Assembly: GCA_963729995.1 (NCBI GenBank)
Contig: CAVSPF010000003.1
Coordinates: 868,001 to 932,000 of the forward strand
DNA length: 64,000 nt
From: VRUE01 sp963729995
Lineage (GTDB): Bacteria > Actinomycetota > Thermoleophilia > Solirubrobacterales > 70-9
Reading direction: 5' to 3'
The translations under genes were made by a program, and so were the position numbers. The notes beneath the pieces were generated by a model, which searched no databases, was not told the DNA's origin, and worked only from the letters and a program-made list of their open reading frames with translations. Positions 10,531 through 18,631 of this stretch are shown one piece after another. Numbering within the stretch: position 1 is the stretch's first letter; the number at the start of each line of letters is the position of its first letter.

Positions 10531-11269
10531 CAGTTGACCGAGGTAGTTGTAAAACTCGGCTATATGCTGGAACGCCTGTCCTGAAAAAGGTGCAGTATCC
10601 CGCACTACTCGTACAGCGGATGCGTGTTGGCATCCGATTGTCGCTGTAAAGTGAAAATGTGTCGGGTGCAGGCAATCAGCAGGAAAGACTCTGGATCGAA
10701 GCGATTCCGATTGAGGTCGGATTCCTTTTGTCCGGGTTTGCGCTGGGAGAGGGAAGCTTCATGGTCGTCGCTCGTCGACGCAGTGACTACACCTTGAAGT
10801 GGAAGCTCTCGGCGGCCTTCAATGTCTCGCAGAAGGATCGGGCCCCGCTCGATCTATTCAGGGAGACGCTGGGATGCGGATCCATTCGCAAGGCCGGCAA
10901 CGATGGCTGGTATTGGGAGGTTAATTGCCTCCAAGACATCCAGACTCGCATCGTGCCGTTCTTCGAGCGGTTCCCGTTGATCGGCAAGAAGGCTGAGGAT
11001 TTCTGTCGGTTTCGCGCGGCTGCGCGAGTCCTGTCCAGAAAGAACCTCTCATACCAGGACTACGCTGAAGTTCTAGTTCTCCGCGAAGGAATGAACGGAG
11101 GCGGAAAGAGGCGCTACACGATGCAGAGAATCCTCAGAGACTATACGCCGAGCCCACGTGCTGGAGAGCGTGTGGGATGAGATAGTCCGCTCTCACGGGC
11201 GACCGTGAGAGGTGGTCAGAAATGAGCCACCCGCTTCGGGCGTGTTGCCCGAAGTAGTAACAATCGAGG
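10531..11269 (+). mobile_element. Group I intron in 23S rRNA (L1917 position) with homing endonuclease gene
   Basis: The intron begins right after the exon U at 10530 and ends with the G at 11269, as group I introns require. The internal guide GTAGTT (10543-10548) pairs with the 5' exon AACTAT with a U-G wobble at the splice site (P1). GACCG (10536-10540) pairs with the 3' exon CGGTC at 11272-11276 (P10). GACTAT (11139-11144) and ATAGTC (11182-11187), within typical R and S elements, form P7. Between them 11153-11162 pairs with 11167-11176 (P8). Hairpins at 11190-11211 (GCGA tetraloop) and 11234-11254 fit P9 and P9.1. The same insertion site is known to be used in Coxiella. P3-P6 were not resolved by eye. 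Confidence 0.93.
10659..11180 (+). CDS. LAGLIDADG homing endonuclease, intron-encoded
   Basis: Predicted site-specific nuclease that spreads the intron by cutting intron-less 23S genes at the insertion site. The 173-residue protein has a single motif, LSGFALGEGSF (residues 24-34), aligning with LAGLIDADG, with Glu31 in the catalytic acidic position. It is therefore likely a homodimer like I-CreI. GTG at 10659 is the first possible start after an in-frame stop at 10647. Ribosome binding signals are weak, as expected for an ORF inside an rRNA intron. Codon use is less GC-biased at third positions than in neighbouring genes, consistent with transfer. The last dozen codons and the TGA (11178-11180) run through the P7-P8 ribozyme core, so the sequence is under two constraints. 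Confidence 0.9.
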   Translation: MSGAGNQQERLWIEAIPIEVGFLLSGFALGEGSFMVVARRRSDYTLKWKLSAAFNVSQKDRAPLDLFRETLGCGSIRKAGNDGWYWEVNCLQDIQTRIVPFFERFPLIGKKAEDFCRFRAAARVLSRKNLSYQDYAEVLVLREGMNGGGKRRYTMQRILRDYTPSPRAGERVG

Positions 11270-11330
<61 letters not shown>

Positions 11331-11404
11331 CGACTTGGACGCTGTCTCAACGAGAGGCTCGGTGAAATTAAAGTCTCGGTGAAGATGCCGAGTACCCGCG
11401 GCAA

Positions 11405-11440
<36 letters not shown>

Positions 11441-11583
11441 TATTGGAGTCTGGGGTATCTCGCTCAGGATAGGTGGGAGACAGTGAACCGGCGGCTTTGG
11501 CTGCCGGGGAGTCACCCTTGAGATACCACCCTTGGTGCTCTGGGCTTCTAACACCATGCCGTGATCCGGGTGGTGAACAGTGT

Positions 11584-11621
<38 letters not shown>

Positions 11622-11771
11622 TGTAACGGAGGCGCCCAAAGGTTCCCTCAGCACGGTTGGAAATCGTGCGTAGAGTGTAAAGGCAACAAGGGAGCTTGAC
11701 TGCGAGACCGACGGGTCGAGCAGGAACGAAAGTTGGGCTTAGTGATCCGGCGGTTGCAAGTGGAAGCGCCG

Positions 11772-11814
<43 letters not shown>

Positions 11815-11840
11815 GGTTCCAAGAGTCCACATCGACGAAC

Positions 11841-11882
<42 letters not shown>

Positions 11883-11886
11883 GAGT

Positions 11887-11969
<83 letters not shown>

Positions 11970-12274
11970 TGCCGTGGGCGTTGGAGAGTTGAGAGGAGTC
12001 ATCCCTAGTACGAGAGGACCGGGATGAACGTGCCTCTGGTGTATCTGTTGTCCTGCCAAGGGCATCGCAGGTTAGCTACGCACGGAACGGATAACCGCTG
12101 AAGGCATCTAAGCGGGAAGCCGTCCTCGAGATGAGCTCTCCCATCCCCTTGAGGGAGTAAGACCCCTGGTAGACCACCAGGTTGATAGGCCGGCGGTGCA
12201 AGCGCAGTAATGCGCTCAGCCGACCGGTACTAATGGGTCGAGGGCTTGACGGATGTTTATTTTATTTTCCCATT

Positions 12275-12302
12275 GGTCTTGTGCAGTTTTCAAGCTCCAC
12301 CG
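12275..12302 (+). other. 23S rRNA processing stem, 3' arm
   Basis: Complementary to 8406-8433 in the spacer with small bulges. Together they bracket the 23S gene. Confidence 0.7.
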
Positions 12303-12321
12303 GGGCCCGGTCTCGCAAGAT

Positions 12322-12440
12322 TTCCGGTGGCGCATAGCGAGGGGGAAACACCTCTTCCCATTCCGAACAGAGCAGTTAAGCCCCTCAGCGCCGATGGTAC
12401 TTGGAGGGCAACCTCCTGGGAGAGTAGGTCGCCGCCGGTT
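12322..12440 (+). rRNA. rrf: 5S ribosomal RNA
   Basis: The segment has the 5S core CCCATTCCGAACAG and the GGGAGAGTAGG region. The terminal stem pairs CCGGTGGC at the 5' end with GCCGCCGG at the 3' end. It lies 70 nt after the 23S gene in the usual order, and the ends are accurate to a few bases. Confidence 0.93.
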
Positions 12441-12474
12441 CTTTTTGAAGCACCTCAAGCAGAATGATCGCGGC

Positions 12475-12543
12475 CCGGGGAGGCCGATGACCGGCGCGGA
12501 TTCGGCCCTCCCCGGTTCCCACGTAGCGCTGCTACGCGGGAAC
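12475..12543 (+). terminator. Tandem hairpins terminating the rRNA operon
   Basis: Two strong stems follow the 5S gene. CCGGGGAGG/CCTCCCCGG-type pairing spans 12475-12515. GTTCCC-CGTAGC pairs with GCTACG-GGGAAC across 12515-12543. There is no clear U-tract after either. Confidence 0.6.
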
Positions 12544-12744
12544 CGTCTCGGCACCGCCCCGCTTGGTCCTCAGCCCCCCCGACCTCGCGCTGATTCTGCT
12601 CGAGGTGCTTAGAGGCCTATTTCGGATTTCGCAAGGCTCGGGCCCAACGGGTTCGAGGCCGTACTCGCCGAGGGTGGCGAAGTCGATGATCAGGTCTATG
12701 GTGTCGGCCAGCCGGCCGCTGAAGGTCTTTCTCGTATCGAACAT
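12532..12744 (-). CDS. Possible small protein or gene remnant downstream of the hydrolase
   Basis: The 315 bases between the 5S gene and the hydrolase stop hold the rRNA terminators and this 70-codon frame. Its first 40 residues (MFDTRKTFSGRLADTIDLII...) look protein-like with GC-rich third positions, and the remainder is basic and compositionally poor. A TAAATT hexamer (plus strand 12752-12757) lies 7 nt before the ATG, the same leaderless arrangement seen at other genes here. The 3' end runs into the rRNA terminator hairpin, so this may be a gene whose end was lost. No family is recognised. Confidence 0.35.
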   Translation of the reverse strand: MFDTRKTFSGRLADTIDLIIDFATLGEYGLEPVGPEPCEIRNRPLSTSSRISARSGGLRTKRGGAETVPA

Positions 12745-12754
12745 GAGTTCGAAT

Positions 12755-13762
12755 TTAGGGGCGGCTTCGGACGCTTTGCCGTTTCTGCACGGCTCTTTGC
12801 ACCCCGTGCCTGGGAGGCGGCCCCTTGCCGCTTTTCGCCGGCCTGTCGAAGCCGAGCACGAGGGCGGCGGTCTGTGCTGGCTTCTCGACGTTGGGGGAGT
12901 GGCCGGCACCGGCGATCAGCTTGGTCTGCGCGCCGGGCACGGTGTTGCGGTATTCGGCGAGCCGCGCCGCCGGGTCTTCGACGATCTGCTCCTCCGCGCC
13001 CATGATCACGAGCAGCGGCTTGCCGGTTTCCTTCATGCGTTGGTCGAGCGGCTCCTCCTTGGTGTAGTCGTCGGAGGCGCTGGGGGAGTCGTGATAGGAG
13101 GTGTAGGTCATCCGGTTGACGTCTTCGACGAAGGCGTCCGGCACCTTGAAACCGGGCGCAAACGCCACCTCGAGCCCCTTGCGGACGGCGAAATCCGGCT
13201 TGATGCGCCACAGGGCCTCGCCAATCACCGGCGCGAAGGCCGCGTTTGCTAGCAGGCCCAAGGACGCCTCCTTGTGGGTCGGTGGGGTGTCGATGATGAC
13301 GACGCGGTCGACCAGCCGCGGGGACTGCTGCGCAAGCGCCACCGCGACGCTGCCGCCGAGCGAGTGGCCGACCACCTCGGCATCCCGAACCCCAAGTCGA
13401 GCCAGCGCTTGGGCGACCAGGCCCGCCTGATTGGGTATCGAGTAGCCGGAGGCGGGCTTTTCCGAACCGCCGTGGCCGAGCAGGTCGACCGCGATCACGC
13501 GATGCCTGCGCGTGAGCCGCGGCATCATGCCGTCCCACCAGTTGATCGAGCAGGTGAAGCAATGGATGAGGACGACTGGCGAGCCGGTCCTTGGCCCTTT
13601 GTCGACGACCTGCAGGCTGCCCCCCGGCAGGCTGAGGATCCTTCCGCCGGGCACGGTGACTTCCGCGGGCTTCGTTTCCCGGTCGGTGACGACGGTATTG
13701 AGGCCGAGCAGCACCGCAATTGCGGCCACGGCGCCGATGGCGATCTTCCAACCCCTTCGCAT
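12755..13762 (-). CDS. Membrane-anchored or secreted alpha/beta hydrolase
   Basis: A 335-residue alpha/beta-hydrolase with an N-terminal hydrophobic signal or anchor (about residues 6-22). The nucleophile elbow is GHSLGGS (Ser134), the oxyanion region is VVLIHCFTCS, and the catalytic His is in AGAGHSPNVEKP (His288). At the acid position the usual GxxD reads GAEE, so a Glu may replace Asp. The C-terminal 35 residues are basic and low-complexity. The substrate is unknown; family members include esterases, epoxide hydrolases and haloalkane dehalogenases. The gene is divergent from murA and shares an overlapping -10 with it. The start is the ATG at 13762, 10 nt after the minus-strand TAGGGT. Confidence 0.85.
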   Translation of the reverse strand: MRRGWKIAIGAVAAIAVLLGLNTVVTDRETKPAEVTVPGGRILSLPGGSLQVVDKGPRTGSPVVLIHCFTCSINWWDGMMPRLTRRHRVIAVDLLGHGGSEKPASGYSIPNQAGLVAQALARLGVRDAEVVGHSLGGSVAVALAQQSPRLVDRVVIIDTPPTHKEASLGLLANAAFAPVIGEALWRIKPDFAVRKGLEVAFAPGFKVPDAFVEDVNRMTYTSYHDSPSASDDYTKEEPLDQRMKETGKPLLVIMGAEEQIVEDPAARLAEYRNTVPGAQTKLIAGAGHSPNVEKPAQTAALVLGFDRPAKSGKGPPPRHGVQRAVQKRQSVRSRP

Positions 13763-13771
13763 GACGCCCGT

Positions 13772-13778
13772 TACCCTA
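13772..13778. promoter_or_regulatory. Symmetric bidirectional -10 (TACCCTA) between hydrolase gene and murA
   Basis: Read on the plus strand TACCCT lies 11 nt before the murA ATG. Read on the minus strand TAGGGT lies 10 nt before the hydrolase ATG. A 7-bp TANNNTA element can serve RNA polymerase in both directions, and both transcripts would be nearly leaderless. Confidence 0.45.
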
Positions 13779-13788
13779 GCCGGAACCG

Positions 13789-15087
13789 ATGGAGAAATTC
13801 GTCATACAGGGCGGCGTCCCGCTCAGCGGTGAGCTGACCGCAGCCGGCAACAAGAACGCCGCGCTGCCCGTTCTCGCCGCCTGCCTGCTCACCGAGGAGG
13901 AGCTGCTCCTGCACCGTGTCCCTCGGATCCGGGACACCGAGGCGCAGATAGCCCTCCTGGAGCAACTCGGCGTCGAGGCGGTCTGGGTGGCCGACAACAG
14001 CCTTCGCCTCAGCGCTGCCGGGGTCTCCGATGTGACGGTGGACGAGGAGCTCTCGAACAAGATCCGCGCCTCGTTCCTCCTCGCCGGGCCTCTCCTCGCT
14101 CGCTTCGGCGAGGCGCGGATTCCTCCTCCGGGCGGCGACTTCATCGGCCGCCGCCGGCTCGACGCCCATCTCGACGCCTTCCTTGACCTCGGCGCGCGGG
14201 TCGAGGGCGATCGATGGATCGAGCTGACAGCGCCTCCCGGGGGGCTCTGCCCCTGCGCGATCTTCATGGACGAGCCTTCGGTGATGGGCACGGAGAACGC
14301 ACTGATGGCCGCGGCGCTCACCGCGGGGCCGACGACGATTTCCAATGCCGCCTGCGAGCCCCACGTCCAGGACCTGGCCCGCCTGCTCACCAAGATGGGC
14401 GCGAAGGTCGAGGGGATCGGCTCGAACGTGATGACGGTGCATGGGCGTGACCGGCTCGGCGGCGCCGAGCACACCATCTCACCGGATCACATCGAGGCCG
14501 GGAGCTTCATGGCGCTGGCGGCTGCGACCGGAGGAGAGGTCCGGATTCACGGCACGGAGCCCGCCGACCTGCGCATGGTCCGCCGGCAGTTTCGCCGGTT
14601 GGGGCTCGAATCGAACGTCGACGACGGCGACGTGGTGGTGCCCCCGGAACAGCGTCTGCGGATCAAGATGGACATCGGCGATGCGATCCCGAAGATCGAG
14701 GATGGTCCCTGGCCGGCGTTTCCGGCGGACCTCACCTCGATTGCGCTGGCCCTCGCCACCCAGGCCGAGGGCGAGATCCTCATCTTCGAGAAGATGTTCG
14801 AGAACCGCCTGTTCTTCGTGGACAAGCTGGTCGCGATGGGCGCTCGGATCACGCTGTGCGACCCCCACAGGGCGATCGTCAGCGGTCCGAGCCGTCTTCA
14901 TGGCGAACGCGTCGACAGTCCCGACATCCGGGCCGGTATGGCCATGCTCATCGCCGCCCTCGCCGCGGACGGGGTTTCGGAGATCGGCAACATCCGTCAG
15001 ATCGACCGCGGCTATGAGGCGATCGACCAGCGATTGCGCAGTCTCGGCGCGCAGATCGACCGGGTCTCGACGGAGGTCCCTGCATAG
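13789..15087 (+). CDS. murA: UDP-N-acetylglucosamine 1-carboxyvinyltransferase
   Basis: First committed cytoplasmic step of peptidoglycan synthesis, transferring enolpyruvate from PEP to UDP-GlcNAc. The 432-residue EPT-fold protein keeps the substrate lysine in AAGNKNAALP (Lys22) and the C-terminal GYEAIDQRLRSLGA region. The loop that carries the catalytic Cys in E. coli (Cys115) reads PPGGDFIGRR, with Asp117 in that place. The same Cys-to-Asp change occurs in mycobacterial and chlamydial MurA and makes the enzyme insensitive to fosfomycin. The his cluster starts 22 bp downstream, so murA may be co-transcribed with it. Confidence 0.96.
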   Translation: MEKFVIQGGVPLSGELTAAGNKNAALPVLAACLLTEEELLLHRVPRIRDTEAQIALLEQLGVEAVWVADNSLRLSAAGVSDVTVDEELSNKIRASFLLAGPLLARFGEARIPPPGGDFIGRRRLDAHLDAFLDLGARVEGDRWIELTAPPGGLCPCAIFMDEPSVMGTENALMAAALTAGPTTISNAACEPHVQDLARLLTKMGAKVEGIGSNVMTVHGRDRLGGAEHTISPDHIEAGSFMALAAATGGEVRIHGTEPADLRMVRRQFRRLGLESNVDDGDVVVPPEQRLRIKMDIGDAIPKIEDGPWPAFPADLTSIALALATQAEGEILIFEKMFENRLFFVDKLVAMGARITLCDPHRAIVSGPSRLHGERVDSPDIRAGMAMLIAALAADGVSEIGNIRQIDRGYEAIDQRLRSLGAQIDRVSTEVPA

Positions 15088-15109
15088 GGAGCGGGGAGCG
15101 GCAGTCGTA

Positions 15110-16105
15110 ATGATCCACCCGATACCACCAGGCACCCGGGACATCCTCCCCGACGAGATGCGGGAGCTGCGTCGCCTGCGCCTCGCGCTGATCGAGGTGT
15201 TCGAGAGCTATGGCTACGGCGAGGTCGCCACACCCGCGATCGAGTACGACGAGGTGCTTTCCCGCGGCGACGGGCGTACAGCCGACAGCTCCTACCGCTT
15301 CTTCGACGAGCGCGGCGATCTCCTGGCGCTGCGCTCCGACATGACCGTGCCGATCGCGAGGTTGGTCGCCACCCGCTATGCGAGCGCTGAGCTGCCGCTG
15401 CGCCTCTGCTACGTCGCCAATGCCTTCCGCGCGGTGCGCCCGCAGCGCGGTCAGATGCGCGAGTTCGCCCAGGCCGGCGTGGAGCTGGTCGGTGCGCCGG
15501 CGCCGGAGGGGACTGCGGAGGTGGTGGAGGTGCTCGACGCGGCTCTCGACGCGGCGGGGTTGGACCGCGCCGTGATCGGGCTCGGAGACGCCGATCTCTA
15601 CCGCCAGCTGCTGACGGAGTTTGGAGTCACGGGCGAGACAGGGGACCTGATCCTGGAGCGGCTCGCGCTGCACGACATCGTCGGCCTCGAGACCGAGCTC
15701 TCAGCGCTGGAGGGGATCAGCGACGAGCAATGCGAAACCTGCGTGACCCTGTCGCAGCTGCGCGGGGGCCGCGAGGTGCTGGACGAGGCGCGAGCGCTTG
15801 GCGGGGCGGCGGTCGAGCGGGCCACGGCGCGGATCGGCCAGACCTTCGAGGCCCTCGACGAGCGTGGCGTTGCGGAGCGCGTCCAGATCGACCTCGGCCT
15901 GCTGCGTGACCTCGGCTACTACAGCGGTGCGATCCTCGAGGTCTACGACCCGGCGCTTGGGCACGTCCTCGGTGGCGGCGGCCGCTACGACGGCCTGCTG
16001 AAGCGCTTCGGCGTCGACATCCCGGCGGCGGGCTTCGCGCTCTACCTGGAGCGGGTCCACGTCGCCCAGATGGAGGAGGAATCTCGACGGGGAGGCAACT
16101 CGTGA
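15110..16105 (+). CDS. hisZ: ATP phosphoribosyltransferase regulatory subunit HisZ
   Basis: A 331-residue class II HisRS-like protein: PPGTRDILPDEM at the N-terminus, LRSDMTVPIARLVATRY (motif 2 region) and LGGGGRYDGLLKRFG (motif 3). It lacks the anticodon-binding domain of a true HisRS (about 420 residues). The next gene, overlapping by 4 nt, is a short-form HisG, which needs HisZ for activity and histidine feedback control. The start at the ATG at 15110 gives MIHPIPPGTRDI, the normal N-terminus, although the frame is open much further upstream through murA. Confidence 0.92.
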   Translation: MIHPIPPGTRDILPDEMRELRRLRLALIEVFESYGYGEVATPAIEYDEVLSRGDGRTADSSYRFFDERGDLLALRSDMTVPIARLVATRYASAELPLRLCYVANAFRAVRPQRGQMREFAQAGVELVGAPAPEGTAEVVEVLDAALDAAGLDRAVIGLGDADLYRQLLTEFGVTGETGDLILERLALHDIVGLETELSALEGISDEQCETCVTLSQLRGGREVLDEARALGGAAVERATARIGQTFEALDERGVAERVQIDLGLLRDLGYYSGAILEVYDPALGHVLGGGGRYDGLLKRFGVDIPAAGFALYLERVHVAQMEEESRRGGNS

Positions 16106-16782
16106 ACGCAGAGGTTGCTGGCACGTCTCGCGCCAAGGCCGGAGGCCCGCTGAAGCTGGCGGTGCCGCGCGGCGCCCTCTTCGCGGACACGCTCGATCTG
16201 CTCGATGCGGCCGGGGTGGACACGTCCGAGGCACGCGGCGAATCGCGCTCGCTGATCTTCGAGGGCGGTGAGATCACCCTGGTCACGATGCGGCCCTCCG
16301 ACGTGCCCACCTACGTCGAGGCGGGCGCTGCCGATGTCGGCATCACCGGCAAGGACGTGCTGCTCGAGCAATCCGACCGGCTCGTCTACGAGCTGCTCGA
16401 CCTCGGTTACGGGCGGTGCCGGATGGTGCTTGCGGGGCGCCGGGGTGACGAGCGGTTGGGCGAGTCGGAGCGCCGCCTCGGGGTCATGCGGATCGCGACC
16501 AAGTATCCGCGGGTCACCGAGCGCCATTTCGAGACGACGGGGCGCCAGGTCGAGGTGATCGAGGTGAAGGGCTCGGTTGAGCTGGCGCCGCTGGTTGGGC
16601 TTGCGGACGGCATCGTCGACCTGGTTGCGACGGGTCGGACGTTGGAGGAGAACAACCTCGAGGTGCGTGAGGAGATCGTCGAATGCAGCGCCCGCTTCGT
16701 CGCCAACCGCGTCGCCCACAAGCTGCGGGCGCGGGAGCTCGACGATCTGACCGCAAAGCTGCGCGAGGCAGTCGCTGGATGA
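16102..16782 (+). CDS. hisG: ATP phosphoribosyltransferase catalytic subunit, short form
   Basis: Catalyses the first step of histidine synthesis, joining ATP and PRPP. At 226 residues it lacks the C-terminal regulatory ACT-like domain of long HisG, matching the presence of hisZ. Recognisable parts are LKLAVPRGALF, ADVGITGKDVL, RIATKYPRVTERHF and the PRPP-binding VDLVATGRTLEENNL. The GTG at 16102 overlaps the hisZ stop, and the TGA overlaps the hisD start. Confidence 0.96.
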   Translation: MNAEVAGTSRAKAGGPLKLAVPRGALFADTLDLLDAAGVDTSEARGESRSLIFEGGEITLVTMRPSDVPTYVEAGAADVGITGKDVLLEQSDRLVYELLDLGYGRCRMVLAGRRGDERLGESERRLGVMRIATKYPRVTERHFETTGRQVEVIEVKGSVELAPLVGLADGIVDLVATGRTLEENNLEVREEIVECSARFVANRVAHKLRARELDDLTAKLREAVAG

Positions 16783-18044
16783 GGTCACGGCGCTTCGAGT
16801 GGGAGGGCCCCGTCCAGACGGCCGCTGCAATCCGCGCCTGGGCCACCGAGATGGCACCGGCGGTCGATGTCGCTGAGATCGAGCGGGAGGTCCGCGAAGG
16901 CGGCGACGAGGCTGTGCTGCGTCTCACGGCGCGCTTCGACGCCACCCGGCGGGCACGGACCTCGCTGCTGGTGGACGCCGATGCCCGGGGCCAGGCGCTT
17001 GCCGCGCTGGACGCCGGGATCCGCGAGTCCCTCGAGCTGGCTGCCGCCAATATCCGCACGGTCGCCGAGGCGCAGCTCACCTCCACGCCGCGCGAGGTGA
17101 GGCTTCCGCAGGGGCAGCTGGTGACACTGCGCGAGGTGCCGGTGCATGCCGCGGGCCTCTACGCGCCCGGCGGCGGGGCCGCCTACCCGTCAAGCGTGCT
17201 GATGTGCGCGATCCCCGCCCGTGCCGCGGGGGTCGGGCGCCTTGCGCTTGCCTCCCCGCCAGGCCCCGATGGCGAGGTCAATCCGCTGGTCCTCGCCGCC
17301 GCCGAGCTGTGCGGGGTCGACGAGGTCTACGCGATGGGCGGTGCCCAGGCCATCTTCGCTCTCGCCTACGGCACCGAGACGATTGCTCCGGTCGACGTGG
17401 TCGCCGGGCCCGGCAATGCCTGGGTGCGGGAGGCGAAGCGGGCCGTCTACGGCCGCGTGGGAATCGACTCCCTCGCGGGCCCCTCGGAGCTGATGCTCCT
17501 CGCCGGGCACGACACCGATCCCGAGTGGGCCGCGCTCGACCTCTGTGCTCAGGCAGAGCACGGCGCCGGCGGGCCACTTGTTGCGGTTGCGGTCGAGGCA
17601 GCGGTGCTGGACAGCATCGCGACTGCGGCGGAGCGCGCCGCGAGCGAGCGCGCCGGCGTCGGAAACTCGCCGCTTGCCCTGGTGCAGGTAGCCGACCTGG
17701 GCGATGCCATCGACCTCGCCAATGCGTTCGCGCCCGAGCATCTGGAGCTGCTCAGCGATGACGCGGTGCGGCTTGCCCCGCTGGTGACGACGTCCGGGTG
17801 CGTTCTCGCCGGCCGCCACAGCGCGACCGCCTTCGGCGACTACGTCGCCGGCTCCAACCACGTCCTGCCGACCGGCGGGGCGGGGCGCTTTTCCGGACCG
17901 CTGGGGCCCGGTGCCTTCCGGCGCGCAATCGCGACTGTGGAGGTCCCAGGGGGGGCGGCGGCGAAGCTGGCACCGCATGTCGACACCCTCGCCCGAGCCG
18001 AGGGCTTCCCGGTCCACGGCGAGTCGGCGATGATTAGACGATGA
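16779..18044 (+). CDS. hisD: Histidinol dehydrogenase
   Basis: Oxidises histidinol to histidine in two NAD-dependent steps and uses a zinc ion. The 421-residue protein shows GLYAPGGGAAYPSSVLM, YAMGGAQAIFALAYGTETI, the VAGPGNAWV loop, DSLAGPSELM and the zinc-site block LCAQAEHGAGG. EHLELL and SGCVLAG...TAFGDYVAGSNHVLPTGG near the C-terminus are also typical. The ATG at 16779 overlaps the hisG stop by 4 nt. Confidence 0.97.
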   Translation: MRSRRFEWEGPVQTAAAIRAWATEMAPAVDVAEIEREVREGGDEAVLRLTARFDATRRARTSLLVDADARGQALAALDAGIRESLELAAANIRTVAEAQLTSTPREVRLPQGQLVTLREVPVHAAGLYAPGGGAAYPSSVLMCAIPARAAGVGRLALASPPGPDGEVNPLVLAAAELCGVDEVYAMGGAQAIFALAYGTETIAPVDVVAGPGNAWVREAKRAVYGRVGIDSLAGPSELMLLAGHDTDPEWAALDLCAQAEHGAGGPLVAVAVEAAVLDSIATAAERAASERAGVGNSPLALVQVADLGDAIDLANAFAPEHLELLSDDAVRLAPLVTTSGCVLAGRHSATAFGDYVAGSNHVLPTGGAGRFSGPLGPGAFRRAIATVEVPGGAAAKLAPHVDTLARAEGFPVHGESAMIRR

Positions 18045-18631
18045 CCAGAACGGCAACAAGGGAACGCAGCACCGCCGAGACCCAGATCCGGCTCTCGCTC
18101 GACCTCGACGGGGGAGAGGCAAGCGCAACGACCGGCGTCGGCTTTCTCGACCACATGCTCGACCTTCTCGCCCGGCACGGGCGTCTTGGCCTGAAGGTCG
18201 AGGCGAGCGGTGACCTCGAGACCGGCGCCCATCACACCGTCGAGGACGTCGGGATCGTGCTTGGCCAGGCGCTCGACGAGGCGCTTGGCGACCGGGCTGG
18301 GATCCGGCGCTACGGCTCCGCCGTGGTGCCGATGGACGAGTCGCTCGCCGAGTGCGCGATCGACATCTCCGGGCGGCCGCTGTGCGTCTTCGACGCCGAG
18401 CTGCCGGCAACTTCGATCGCCGGCTTCGACACCGAGCTGGCCGAGGAGCTCTTCCGCGCCGTGGCGAACAACGCCAAGCTGACCCTGCATGTCTCAGTTC
18501 GCTACGGCACCAACGCCCACCACATGATCGAGGCCTGCTTCAAGGCGTTCGCGCGCGCGCTGCGCGCCGCGGTGTCGCTCGACCCCGAGGAGCGCGGCGT
18601 CCCCTCGACCAAGGGGACCCTCAGTGACTGA
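18041..18631 (+). CDS. hisB: Imidazoleglycerol-phosphate dehydratase
   Basis: Monofunctional 196-residue HisB, without the phosphatase domain found in E. coli. Manganese-binding motifs are intact: GFLDHMLDLLARHG, GAHHTVEDVGI and the second-half partner TNAHHMIEACFKAFARAL. DESLAE is also present. It dehydrates imidazole glycerol phosphate to imidazole acetol phosphate. It overlaps hisD by 4 nt and hisH by 8 nt, so the cluster is tightly coupled. Confidence 0.97.
   Translation: MTRTATRERSTAETQIRLSLDLDGGEASATTGVGFLDHMLDLLARHGRLGLKVEASGDLETGAHHTVEDVGIVLGQALDEALGDRAGIRRYGSAVVPMDESLAECAIDISGRPLCVFDAELPATSIAGFDTELAEELFRAVANNAKLTLHVSVRYGTNAHHMIEACFKAFARALRAAVSLDPEERGVPSTKGTLSD

Noticed and set aside
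10531..11269. Insertion sequence or prophage fragment in the 23S gene
   Set aside because: No terminal inverted repeats, target duplication or transposase; the boundaries and pairings are those of a group I intron.
15110..16105. Histidyl-tRNA synthetase (hisS)
   Set aside because: Too short, lacks the anticodon-binding domain, and precedes a short-form hisG, so HisZ fits better.
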